From ZYF759 sp046297455 (lineage in GTDB: Bacteria; Pseudomonadota; Alphaproteobacteria; Rhizobiales; Rhizobiaceae): a stretch of 64,000 bases of DNA. The first letter of the stretch is position 1. Each line of letters begins with the position of its first letter. The stretch lies in NCBI GenBank assembly GCA_046297455.1, contig JBKBIT010000001.1, positions 168,563 through 232,562 of the forward strand, given 5' to 3'. Of the stretch, positions 1 through 8,006 are shown one piece after another. The notes beneath the pieces were generated by a model. It did no database searches. It was given only the letters and a program-made list of their open reading frames with translations, and was not told the origin of the DNA. A program made the position numbers and the translations under genes.

Positions 1-164
1 CCTCAGAAAATTGCGTGAATTCATCCTCTCATCCTCCCAATACGGTGCTTGCCGGATTTGCGCCTCCCGAACCCGATAGCAATTCCCAGTATGGCACCAT
101 ACCGGTATGATACAATCTGTATCCGCGTTGACAAGGCCGATTCTTGCTGACAGGAGCACAGGCT

Positions 165-893
165 ATGGAATCCGAGCTTCGCCAAAGGGAACCGATCGCT
201 CCGCAACTGGTCGCGATGCTGCGCCAGAGCATAGCCGATATGCGGCTGCGCCCGGGCGACACGCTGTCGGAAAAGGACATTGCCGGGCGCTTCGGCGTCT
301 CGCGTCAGCCAGTGCGGGAGGCCTTCATCAAGCTGTCTGAGGCCGGCCTGGTGGAGATCAGGCCGAGCCGCGGAACCTATGTCATGAAAATCTCCGTGCG
401 CGAGGTAGCCAATGCGCGGCTCGTGCGCGAATCGATCGAGAGCGACCTCGCCAGGCATGCGGCCCGGCTTGCAAAGGCCGAACACCTTGCCCAGTTGCGC
501 CGACTGATCGAGGATCAGAAGGTTGCCGCCGTCAACCAGGACTTCAAGCGCTTCAACGAGCGCGATGAGGCGTTCCACCGCACCATAGCAGACATTGTTC
601 AGAGCGATTACGCCTGGAGGATCGTGGAGGCCGCTCGCTTCCAGACGGACAGGGTGCGTTTGCTCTCGTTGCCCTCTGCCTCGCCACTGCCGGTTTTGAT
701 CATGCAGCATGAGCAGATCCTCGATCGGTTGGAGGCGGGCGATGGCGACGGAGCCGCAAAAGCAATGCGCCGCCATCTGCGAGAAATCCTGCTTGCCCTG
801 TCGCAGATCGCCGAAGAGAATCCCGAATTCTTTTCCGATACCGAATTGCCTGAGCACACACGGGAACTGGTGCCGACTGGCGATACGCCCTAG
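165..893 (+). CDS. GntR-family (FCD/FadR subfamily) transcriptional regulator
   Basis: A 242-residue DNA-binding regulator. The N-terminal winged helix (about residues 10-75) contains the helix-turn-helix motif AGRFGVSRQPVREAF. The C-terminal half is an all-helical FCD ligand-binding domain with conserved segments such as ARLVRESIESDLARHAA and RDEAFHRTIAD. FCD regulators usually sense organic acids or sugar acids. I chose the ATG at 165 because AGGAG lies at 152-156 with good spacing; a TTG at 144 is the only upstream in-frame alternative. The target genes are not evident, because its operon partners lie left of the window or are absent. Family assignment is firm; the ligand is unknown. Confidence 0.9.
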   Translation: MESELRQREPIAPQLVAMLRQSIADMRLRPGDTLSEKDIAGRFGVSRQPVREAFIKLSEAGLVEIRPSRGTYVMKISVREVANARLVRESIESDLARHAARLAKAEHLAQLRRLIEDQKVAAVNQDFKRFNERDEAFHRTIADIVQSDYAWRIVEAARFQTDRVRLLSLPSASPLPVLIMQHEQILDRLEAGDGDGAAKAMRRHLREILLALSQIAEENPEFFSDTELPEHTRELVPTGDTP

Positions 894-1003
894 TGAGCCA
901 GAAAGCCTTGAGGCAAAACTGACGACGACCAGTCGAGGCGGCTGCGAACGGCACGTTGCGCTGTGCTGAAGAATGCGCAGCAACATCTTTCGGCGGCCCG
1001 CGC

Positions 1004-1621
1004 TCAATCGGCGCGAACGGGAACCATCGTCGCGACGACGCTGGCCACCCTGCGGGCCATCTCCGCGGCGGTTTCTTCTGGCCTGTCCTCGCGCAGCCAG
1101 CGCAGGATGAGCCACATGGTTCCGCTGGCCGTCGCCGTCAGGAGATCGTCCGAGCGCGCACCCTGCCGGCGGGCGGCCAGTTCGAAGGCATCAGACAGGT
1201 ATCGGTCGGCGAGGAACGTGACCACCTCGTCGAGGAAAGGAGCGTTGCCGGCCTCTTCCAGCACGCGCAGATAAAAGCGTCTGTTTTCCTGAAGGTGCTC
1301 GATGACGGGCAGCGCCGTCTCGGTCACATCGTCGATTATGGTGCCTGCGCTGATCTCGAAGCCCTCGGGAAACGGTTCCGGCATGGGGAAGGCGGCCGCC
1401 AGTCGCACCAGCGCCACCCGCCGTGCGGCGTCGGGAACATCGGTGAAGTGCTGGTAGAAGGTCGGTCGTGTCAGCCCCGCCGCCTTTACCAGCGCGTTGA
1501 TGGAAATTTCCCGCAGCGGATGGACATCGATCAGTTCCAGGAGGGCGTCCTGGAGCGCCTTCAGGCTGCGCTGGAATCGTGGATCCGTTTCCCGGGGTTG
1601 GTTTTCGATCGTCTCAGGCAC
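1004..1621 (-). CDS. TetR/AcrR-family repressor, divergent to the CYP102 gene
   Basis: A 205-residue TetR-family protein from the GTG at 1621. The N-terminal HTH reads ISINALVKAAGLTRPTFYQHF (about residues 33-53). The rest is a helical ligand-binding domain. The open frame extends much further upstream, but only into antisense of the P450 gene, so the short start fits the usual TetR length. It sits 94 bp from the start of the divergent P450-reductase gene, with an imperfect palindrome between them. By analogy with the BM3R1 repressor of CYP102A1 it probably represses the P450 and responds to fatty acids or hydrophobic effectors. That role is inferred from position only. Confidence 0.85.
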   Translation of the reverse strand: MPETIENQPRETDPRFQRSLKALQDALLELIDVHPLREISINALVKAAGLTRPTFYQHFTDVPDAARRVALVRLAAAFPMPEPFPEGFEISAGTIIDDVTETALPVIEHLQENRRFYLRVLEEAGNAPFLDEVVTFLADRYLSDAFELAARRQGARSDDLLTATASGTMWLILRWLREDRPEETAAEMARRVASVVATMVPVRAD

Positions 1622-1643
1622 TTTACAGCTCAATTGCGGATAA

Positions 1644-1665
1644 CTATTTGACAGTTGTAAATTAG
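1644..1665. promoter_or_regulatory. Candidate TetR operator between the TetR and CYP102 genes
   Basis: A 22-bp imperfect palindrome with 8 of 11 half-site positions matching. Its core TTTGACAGTTGTAAA resembles TTTACA-type TetR half-sites. A second imperfect inverted pair (TTTACAGCT at 1622-1630 and AGTTGTAAA at 1653-1661) overlaps it. It lies in the only short intergenic space shared by the divergent pair, so binding could control both genes. Function is inferred, not shown. Confidence 0.4.
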
Positions 1666-1715
1666 ATGGCGCCGGAAATTCAGTCCAGTCGAACTCTTTC
1701 ACCGAGGTGAGACCC

Positions 1716-4700
1716 ATGTCCAGCCAGCCAGCCGTTCCGCAGCCTCCCGTCAAGCCGATTATCGGCAATCTTACGCAGATCGATACCGAGGCGCCCGTGC
1801 AACGCTTCATGGAGCTTGCGCGCCAGTACGGACCCTTCTTCAAGCTGCAAGTGTTCGGCCGGTCGATGTATATCGCGAGTTCGCAGGAACTGGTCGACGA
1901 ACTCTGCGACGAGAGCCGGTTCGACAAACGTGTCCACGAGACCCTTGAAGAGGTCAGGGCGTTCGCCAAGGACGGGCTGTTCACGGCTCACAATGACGAA
2001 CCCAACTGGGCCAAGGCACACCGTATCCTGATGCCGGCCTTCGGTCCCATCGGCGTGCGCGGCATGTTCGACCAGATGCTCGACATCGCCGATCAGATGT
2101 TCGTGCGCTGGGAGCGCTTCGGTCCCGACGAGGTGATCGACGTCGCCGACAACATGACGCGGTTGACGCTCGACACGATCGCGCTGTGTGGCTTCGACTA
2201 CCGTTTCAACAGCTTCTACCAGGACCAGATGCATCCCTTCGTGGGCGCCATGGTCCGGGCGCTGCACGAATCCGGCCAGCGCACCAGCAGGCCGAAGCTT
2301 GTGAGCAATCTCATGCTGTCGACCGCCAGGCAGTATGAGGCCGACATTGACCTGATGCGCAAGGTCGCCGACGATTTAATCCGGGAGCGGCGCGCCGACC
2401 CGAACGGTGCGGAGAAGGACGACCTGCTCAACCGGATGCTTAATGGCATCGATCCTTTCACCGGCGAGAAGCTGAGCGATGAGAATATCGGCTACCAGAT
2501 GATCACCTTCCTGATCGCCGGGCATGAAACCACCAGTGGCCTCCTGTCCTTCGTCACCTATTTCCTGCTGAAGAACCCGGACGTGCTGCAGAAGGCGAGA
2601 AGCCTGGTGGACGAGGTGCTGGGCGACGAGATCCCGCGCCTCGAGCATCTGGCACAGACGCGCTATCTCGAGCAGATCCTCATGGAGACCCTGCGCATCT
2701 GGCCGACCGCGCCCGCCTTCGGCGTCAAGCCGCTCAAGGACACCATGCTTGCCGGCAAGTATCCGTTGACCCCGGAGGATACGATCCTCGTGCTCCAACC
2801 CATGCTGCATCGCGATCCGAAGGTCTGGGACGACCCGGAAGCGTTCCGGCCGGAGCGTTTCGCGCCCGAGAACGCCGAGAAGCTGCCGCCCAATGCGTGG
2901 AAGCCGTTTGGCAACGGCGCGAGGGCGTGCATAGGGCGACCCTTCGCCATGCAGGAGGCGCATCTTGTTCTGATGATGCTGCTGCAGCGGTTCGACTTCG
3001 TGCTCGACGACCCCTCCTACCAGTTGAAGGTTCACGAGACGCTGACGCTCAAGCCGGAGAACCTGAGGATTCGCGCCCGGGCGCGCCGTTCCTCAGCCTC
3101 GCTGACCCGCAGCCCATCGGTCGCGCGCCAGACGCGGGTTCAGACCCATTCGACAGCCGCCACTGTGAAGGTCGATGCGGATGCGCCGCGCATGCTGGTT
3201 CTCTATGGCTCCAACACCGGCTCTGCGGAGGCGTTCGCCAACCGCATCGCGGCTGATGCCGCCGGACATGGTTTTGCCGCCACCGCTGCGCCGCTGGACG
3301 ACCATGCCGGCCGGCTGCCCAAGGATGGGGCGCTCGTCGTCGTCACCGCCTCCTATGAAGGCCAGCCGCCGGACAATGCGCGCCAGTTCGTGGCCAATGT
3401 CGAGGCGCTGGGGGCCGACGCGCTTTCGGGCGTCAGCTTCGCTGTTTTCGGCTGCGGCAACCGGCAATGGGCGCGGACCTACCAGGCGATCCCCAAGCGC
3501 ATCGACGCGGCCCTGGAAAAGGCCGGGGCCGCCCGTTTCGCCGAGCGCGGCGAGGCGGATTCGGGCGGCGACTTCTTCGGCGCCTTTGACGAGTGGTATG
3601 CCGATTTCTGGCCGGCCGCCTCTGGCGCTTTCGGCAAGGAGGCCGTGGCTGGCGCACCGTCCGGCAAGCTGGAGATATCCTTCCTACCCGGTGCGCGGGA
3701 AAGCGCCTTGCAGCTCGGCGATCTCAAACTGGGCAGGGTGGTCGAGAACCGCGAGTTGGTGGACATGGATGCCCCCAATGCGCGCTCCAAGCGCCACATC
3801 GAGTTCGCGCTGCCGGAGGGGATGACCTATCAGGCAGGCGACTATCTTGCTGTGCTGGCCCGCAATCCCGAAGGCGCCGTCGATCGCGTGCTTCGGCGCT
3901 TCGGGCTCGCCCGCGATACCCAGATCGTCATATCCGGCAGTTCGGCCGCCACCGGTCTGCCGATCGGTCACCCGGTCTCCTGCGGGGACCTGCTCGACAG
4001 CTATGTCGAGCTTGCCCAGCCGGCCACAAGGGCGCAGGTCGCGGCCCTTGCCGCCGCCACGCGCTGCCCACCCGAAAAGACCCCGCTTCAAGAACTCGCG
4101 GGAGAGAAGTACGAAGCGGAAGTGCTCGGCAAGCGCATCAGCGTGATCGATCTTCTGGACCGCTTCCAGGCCTGCGAGATCGATTTCGCCGTATATCTTT
4201 CGATGCTGCCGCCGATGAAGGCACGGCAATATTCGATCTCCTCGTCGCCGCTGTGGAAGGCCGACCACCTGACGCTGACGATCGCGGTGGTCGACGCGCC
4301 GGCGCTGTCGGGCCACGGCCGCTATCAGGGTGTCGCTTCCAGCTATCTCGCCTCGCTTCAACCCGGCGACCGCGTATCGATCGCCGTCAGGGCCTCGAAT
4401 ACAAGGTTCCATCCGCCGGCCGCTCCGCAGACGCCTATGATCATGATCTGTGCGGGGTCCGGCATCGCGCCGTTCCGCGGGTTCCTGCAGGATCGCGCAG
4501 CGCAGAAGGCCGAGGGCAGGGATGTCGGGCCGGCACTCCTCTTCTTTGGCACGAACCACCCCGACATCGACTATCTCTACCGGGACGAACTGGCAGCATG
4601 GGAGCGCGACGGCGTCGTCGAAGTGCTGCCCGCCTTCACCGACCGCCCCGACGGCGAGATATGTTTCGTGCAAAACCGCGTCTGGGCCGAGCGCGAGCGC

Positions 4701-4892
4701 ATTGCGGAACTGTTCGAGCGTGGCGCGACCGTCTTCGTCTGCGGCGACGGTAGGCATATGGCGCCGGCCGTGCGCCAAACGCTGATCCGTATCTACCGGG
4801 AGACGACGGGAGCATCGGAGACCGAAGCCGACCGGTGGGCCGACCAGGTCGAGCGCGAGCACGGCCGTTACGTCGCGGATGTGTTCGCCTGA
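1716..4892 (+). CDS. Self-sufficient cytochrome P450-NADPH reductase fusion (CYP102 family)
   Basis: A 1058-residue fusion like P450 BM3. It hydroxylates fatty acids or related molecules using NADPH through its own FAD and FMN domains. The heme domain (about 1-460) has the oxygen-activating I-helix AGHETTSG (268-275) and the heme loop FGNGARACIG with the thiolate Cys at 405. The FMN flavodoxin domain follows (LVLYGSNTGSAEAFANRI). The FAD/NADPH reductase domain has RQYSISSSP for FAD and CAGSGIAPFRGF plus VFVCGDGRHMAP for NADPH. The Phe matching BM3 F87 is kept (F89), as is the Arg of the GR motif matching R47, but the position of BM3 Y51 appears to be Ile. Start is the ATG at 1716 with GAGG at 1704-1707. 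Likely controlled by the divergent TetR. Confidence 0.95.
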   Translation: MSSQPAVPQPPVKPIIGNLTQIDTEAPVQRFMELARQYGPFFKLQVFGRSMYIASSQELVDELCDESRFDKRVHETLEEVRAFAKDGLFTAHNDEPNWAKAHRILMPAFGPIGVRGMFDQMLDIADQMFVRWERFGPDEVIDVADNMTRLTLDTIALCGFDYRFNSFYQDQMHPFVGAMVRALHESGQRTSRPKLVSNLMLSTARQYEADIDLMRKVADDLIRERRADPNGAEKDDLLNRMLNGIDPFTGEKLSDENIGYQMITFLIAGHETTSGLLSFVTYFLLKNPDVLQKARSLVDEVLGDEIPRLEHLAQTRYLEQILMETLRIWPTAPAFGVKPLKDTMLAGKYPLTPEDTILVLQPMLHRDPKVWDDPEAFRPERFAPENAEKLPPNAWKPFGNGARACIGRPFAMQEAHLVLMMLLQRFDFVLDDPSYQLKVHETLTLKPENLRIRARARRSSASLTRSPSVARQTRVQTHSTAATVKVDADAPRMLVLYGSNTGSAEAFANRIAADAAGHGFAATAAPLDDHAGRLPKDGALVVVTASYEGQPPDNARQFVANVEALGADALSGVSFAVFGCGNRQWARTYQAIPKRIDAALEKAGAARFAERGEADSGGDFFGAFDEWYADFWPAASGAFGKEAVAGAPSGKLEISFLPGARESALQLGDLKLGRVVENRELVDMDAPNARSKRHIEFALPEGMTYQAGDYLAVLARNPEGAVDRVLRRFGLARDTQIVISGSSAATGLPIGHPVSCGDLLDSYVELAQPATRAQVAALAAATRCPPEKTPLQELAGEKYEAEVLGKRISVIDLLDRFQACEIDFAVYLSMLPPMKARQYSISSSPLWKADHLTLTIAVVDAPALSGHGRYQGVASSYLASLQPGDRVSIAVRASNTRFHPPAAPQTPMIMICAGSGIAPFRGFLQDRAAQKAEGRDVGPALLFFGTNHPDIDYLYRDELAAWERDGVVEVLPAFTDRPDGEICFVQNRVWAERERIAELFERGATVFVCGDGRHMAPAVRQTLIRIYRETTGASETEADRWADQVEREHGRYVADVFA

Positions 4893-4910
4893 TCGAGCGC
4901 CATCTGGACG

Positions 4911-5492
4911 TCACGCACGAACGGGCGAGGGCTCTTCGACGAGGTTCGGGCCGGCAAGCGCCCTGTACTGCCGCTGTTGCCAGATGAGCGGTGACCTGCC
5001 GCTGGCGAGGTCGATGTCGGCCACTCCGCCCACGATCAGCAGGTGCGTCCCCGCATCGACGGTACCGAGCACGGCACAGTCCATCGCAGCGACGGCGCCG
5101 AGAAGTCGCGGGTGGCCGGAAGTCCACGATGTCCATCGGCCCGTGTCGAAGCGATGCTGCGGCTCGACCTTGCCGGCGAAGGCATCGGCGATCGCGTCCT
5201 GGTCGAGGGCCAGCATCGCGAAGGAAAAGCCGCCCGTCTTGACGATGTGATCGACGAGCCGGCTGGACATGTCGATCGAGACCAGAATGGAGGGGGGTTC
5301 GACGGAAAGGGAGAATGTCGAGGTGACGGTGCGTCCGAGCCGTTCCGTGCCCAGTTGCGTGGTTACCAGGCATGCGGTCGATGCCATCGCGGCCATGGAT
5401 TCGCGGAAGGTCCTGATATCCGCAAAGGGCCGCGGCGCCTGCTGAAGGCGCAGGGTTTCCGGCGCCGGGACACTGTCGGGGTCAGGGTTCAT
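4911..5492 (-). CDS. Flavin reductase-like FMN-binding protein
   Basis: A 193-residue split-barrel flavin reductase domain (family of HpaC/ActVB). Such enzymes reduce FMN or FAD with NAD(P)H and feed reduced flavin to a monooxygenase, or act as oxidoreductases themselves. The family pattern is visible: FRESMAAMASTACLVTT near the N-terminus, then the flavin-binding strand VTSTFSLSVEPPSILVSI and a segment ending DCAVLGTVDAGTHLLIVGGV. The start ATG at 5492 follows a GGGAGAAGG ribosome site. It converges on the P450 gene with an 18-bp gap. No dedicated oxygenase partner is adjacent, so the biological electron acceptor is unknown. Confidence 0.85.
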   Translation of the reverse strand: MNPDPDSVPAPETLRLQQAPRPFADIRTFRESMAAMASTACLVTTQLGTERLGRTVTSTFSLSVEPPSILVSIDMSSRLVDHIVKTGGFSFAMLALDQDAIADAFAGKVEPQHRFDTGRWTSWTSGHPRLLGAVAAMDCAVLGTVDAGTHLLIVGGVADIDLASGRSPLIWQQRQYRALAGPNLVEEPSPVRA

Positions 5493-5637
5493 GAGCCTTC
5501 TCCCGGATGCTCGGAAAAGAGATCCCGCAGCTGGCAGTCTTCGGTGACGACATGGGGCATTTGAGGTCCGGCGGCTCGATGAACGACGCGGCGGGGCCGC
5601 GCTTCGACGGAAAGCGCGGCCGGCAACAGGCTGGCGA

Positions 5638-6240
5638 TCAGCCGAGATTGGCTTCGGCGAATTCGTAGTTGGCCAGATTGTCGAGGAAGTTCGTCACGTA
5701 GTCGGGGCGACGGTTGCGGAAATCGACATAGTAGCTGTGTTCCCACACGTCGAGGCCGAGCAGGGGCTTGCCCTCGCCGGTCGCCAGGGGGTTCGAACCG
5801 TTGGGGGTCTTGGTTGCCTTCAGCTTGCCGTCGGGGCCGAGAACCAGCCACGCCCAGCCGGAGCCGAACTGCGTGGTCGCGGCGGTCTTGAACGCGTCCT
5901 TGAAGGCATCGACCGATCCGAAATCCTCCCTGATCTTGGCTTCGAGCTTGCCGGGCATCTTGCCGCCGGTCGGCGACAGGGCGTTCCAGAAGTGGATGTG
6001 GTTCCAATGCTGGCCGGCATTGTTGAAGACCGGCGCGAGATCGGCCTTGCCATTGGCGAAGGCGACGATCTCTTCCAGCGACTTGCCCTGCAGATCGCCA
6101 TTCTTCTCCACGGAGCCGTTCAACGCCGTCACATAGGCCTGATGGTGCTTGCCGTGGTGCAGTTCCAGCGTCTCCTGGCTCATGCCGCGTTCTGCAAGGG
6201 CGGAATGGGCATAGGAAAGGGCGGGGAGTTCGAAAGTCAT
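5638..6240 (-). CDS. sodB: Superoxide dismutase [Fe]
   Basis: A 200-residue Fe/Mn superoxide dismutase that converts superoxide to hydrogen peroxide and oxygen in the cytoplasm. Metal ligands are visible: His28 in ELHHGKHH, the His of NAGQHWNHIHFW, and Asp and His in DVWEHSYYVDF. The motif QFGSGWAWL and the overall pattern match rhizobial SodB iron enzymes. Start ATG at 6240 is preceded by GGAG; the open frame extends to 6297 but that part is not conserved-looking. It is divergent to the SufR-like regulator 87 bp away, so the two may share regulation by iron or redox state. An 8-bp palindrome GCAATTGC sits at 6267-6274 in that gap. Confidence 0.95.
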   Translation of the reverse strand: MTFELPALSYAHSALAERGMSQETLELHHGKHHQAYVTALNGSVEKNGDLQGKSLEEIVAFANGKADLAPVFNNAGQHWNHIHFWNALSPTGGKMPGKLEAKIREDFGSVDAFKDAFKTAATTQFGSGWAWLVLGPDGKLKATKTPNGSNPLATGEGKPLLGLDVWEHSYYVDFRNRRPDYVTNFLDNLANYEFAEANLG

Positions 6241-6327
6241 GGGGATCTCCTTCAGGGAGCGCGCTTGCAATTGCTGAGCGGCGCGGTTATTTTCCAAGTA
6301 AGTGCTTTGAAAAACAATCGGCGGAAT

Positions 6328-6993
6328 ATGTCAAGCTACGCCTTGGATAATTCTCAGTGGTCACCACGCAGCCCCGCCGAGCGCATTCTCATGGCGCTCA
6401 AGATGCATGGCGCGCTGACCGCCGCGGCGCTCGGCCAGAAGCTTGGCACGACGGGCGAAGCCGCGCGCCAGCAACTCGTGCGGCTGGCCGACGAGGGGCT
6501 GGTCACGGCGCAGAGCGTTCCGACGGGGGTGGGGCGGCCGACCCAGACCTGGGAGCTGACGCCGGTGGCGCAGTCACGCTTCCCCGACACGCATGGGGCG
6601 TTGACCGTGCAACTGCTCGACATCATCCGCGACAGTCTCGGGGAGAAGGCTCTCGACGGCATCATCATGAAGCGGGAGGAGGACACGCGTGCTGCCTACG
6701 AGGCTGCGCTGGCCCAGCAGCATGAGCTGCGCGACCGCGTCGCCACCCTGGCCGGGCTGCGGTCGGCGGAGGGCTACATGGCGGAGTGGCGGGAAGAAGA
6801 GGACGGCTCGCTTGTCCTGATCGAGAACCATTGCCCGATCTGCGCCGCCGCCACATCCTGCCAGGGGTTCTGCCGGGCGGAGTTGCAGGTCTTCCGCGCG
6901 GTCCTCGGGCCGGCTGCAAAGGTCGAGCGCACCGAACACATCGTCAAGGGCGGGCGCCGCTGCACCTATGTTATCAGCGAGGCGGACGCATGA
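6328..6993 (+). CDS. SufR-like helix-turn-helix regulator with Fe-S-type cysteine cluster
   Basis: A 221-residue DeoR/ArsR-like winged-helix regulator. The N-terminal HTH (about 15-75) includes LGTTGEAARQQLVRLADEG. The C-terminal part holds cysteines at about 169, 172, 178 and 182 (CPIC then CQGFC) and one more in GGRRCTYV, a layout like the Fe-S-sensing regulator SufR. The ATG at 6328 is taken because the longer frame runs antisense through sodB. Its stop overlaps the start of the truncated hemoglobin gene (ATGA), so the two are translationally coupled. A role in sensing oxygen, NO or Fe-S status is inferred from the cysteines and from its neighbours sodB and the globin. Confidence 0.85.
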   Translation: MSSYALDNSQWSPRSPAERILMALKMHGALTAAALGQKLGTTGEAARQQLVRLADEGLVTAQSVPTGVGRPTQTWELTPVAQSRFPDTHGALTVQLLDIIRDSLGEKALDGIIMKREEDTRAAYEAALAQQHELRDRVATLAGLRSAEGYMAEWREEEDGSLVLIENHCPICAAATSCQGFCRAELQVFRAVLGPAAKVERTEHIVKGGRRCTYVISEADA

Positions 6994-7490
6994 GCGGTTC
7001 GACCGGTTCCGATGCGGGCGCGCGACTGCGCCGCAACGGGTCGTTTTCGCCCGACGGCCTCGACGAGGCGATGATCCGCGAGGTGGTTCGCCGCTTCTAC
7101 GCCATGGCGCGGGACGACGCGCTCATCGGCCCCGTCTTCAGGCAGGCGGTGCCCGACGAAAGGTGGCAGGATCATCTCGACACGATCGTCGACTTCTGGA
7201 GTTCCATGCTGCTGGGCAGCGGGCGCTATCAGGGCCGCCCGCTGCGCAAGCATCTGGAACTGCCCGAATTGGGCGATGCGCATTTTCGCCGGTGGCTTGC
7301 CCTTTTCCGCCTCACCGTGAACGAGGTCTGCCCGCCGCCCGTCGCGGCGCTGTTCGTCGACAGGTCCGAGCGCGTCGCCAATTCCTTCCGCCTCAACATC
7401 CGCATGCATCGTGGCGAGGATCTGCTTCACCTCAAGCCGCTTACGCGGGAAGATTTTCCGCCGGGGAGCGAGGACGACGGAAAAGCTTGA
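6990..7490 (+). CDS. Group III truncated hemoglobin
   Basis: A 166-residue 2-on-2 globin of the group III (Ctb-like) type, which binds oxygen, NO or peroxide through heme. Family marks are FYAMARDDALIGPVF near the N-terminus, WQDHLDTIVDFWSSMLLG, then HLELPELGDAHFRRWLALF, which contains the region of the proximal histidine. The start ATG overlaps the SufR-like stop codon by four bases, and no other ribosome site is needed. Coupling to a cysteine-cluster regulator and proximity to sodB suggest a role in oxidative or nitrosative stress. The last residues are polar and low in conservation. Confidence 0.9.
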   Translation: MSGSTGSDAGARLRRNGSFSPDGLDEAMIREVVRRFYAMARDDALIGPVFRQAVPDERWQDHLDTIVDFWSSMLLGSGRYQGRPLRKHLELPELGDAHFRRWLALFRLTVNEVCPPPVAALFVDRSERVANSFRLNIRMHRGEDLLHLKPLTREDFPPGSEDDGKA

Positions 7491-7589
7491 GATGGTCGTG
7501 CGGGGGACGGCGTCTATGCGCCTGACCCTCGCTAGGCGGCCATCTGGACGACGCCCCCGCCCGGCAGCACCGGTGCAGGGGAGCCCCAA

Positions 7590-7840
7590 TGAAAAGAAGG
7601 CGGGCAAGGCAGCCCGACTGCGACTCATCCAGCGCGTCGCACAGCCATGCCACCGGCCAAGTCCATCGGTACTTCGCCATGAAAGCGAACCTCATATCGC
7701 TGCCCTCGCGGAAGAGGCTGGGGCCTTTTTTGGGATGTCGCGATGCGTCTTCAGCTTCGCGACTTCCTTGTTCCGCCGATCGATCTCGAGGTGTTCCGGC
7801 TGACCTTCCTTCCTTGCATTTCCATTTTCCAGTTCCGTCA
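7590..7840 (-). mobile_element. IS3-family transposase remnant (end of orfA, start of orfB)
   Basis: Read on the minus strand, one frame ends with NKEVAKLKTHRDIPKKA, a decayed form of the orfA C-terminus (usually ...RDILKKAAAFFAKE). It terminates at 7692-7694. An ATG at 7695 then opens a second frame with MRFAFMAKYRWTWPVAWLC, which is the typical start of IS3 orfB, and degenerates after about 35 residues. The ATGA overlap of the two frames is also typical of IS3 elements. No terminal repeats were found. The remnant occupies much of the 515-bp gap between the globin and minC. Confidence 0.6.
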
Positions 7841-7941
7841 AACACTCTATCTCGGTGTCCGCGAAATCGGCAGCAGGCCCGCGAGAACACGCTTTCTGGG
7901 AGGGGAAGACAGCAGTTCTCGGCCGCGTCTGGCACCTCGGG

Positions 7942-7956
7942 TTAACGTTTCATTAA
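7942..7956. promoter_or_regulatory. CtrA-type binding site upstream of minCDE
   Basis: A perfect match to the CtrA consensus TTAA-N7-TTAA: TTAA at 7942-7945, seven bases, TTAA at 7953-7956. Further TTAACC/TTAAC half-sites lie at 7989-7994 and 8010-8014, next to the minC start. In Sinorhizobium meliloti the min genes are known CtrA targets, which supports the reading. Occupancy here is inferred. Confidence 0.6.
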
Positions 7957-8006
7957 CCATTTTCGCGCTACGTCTTGGCAACCATAAATTAACCAAGATC
8001 ACCGCT

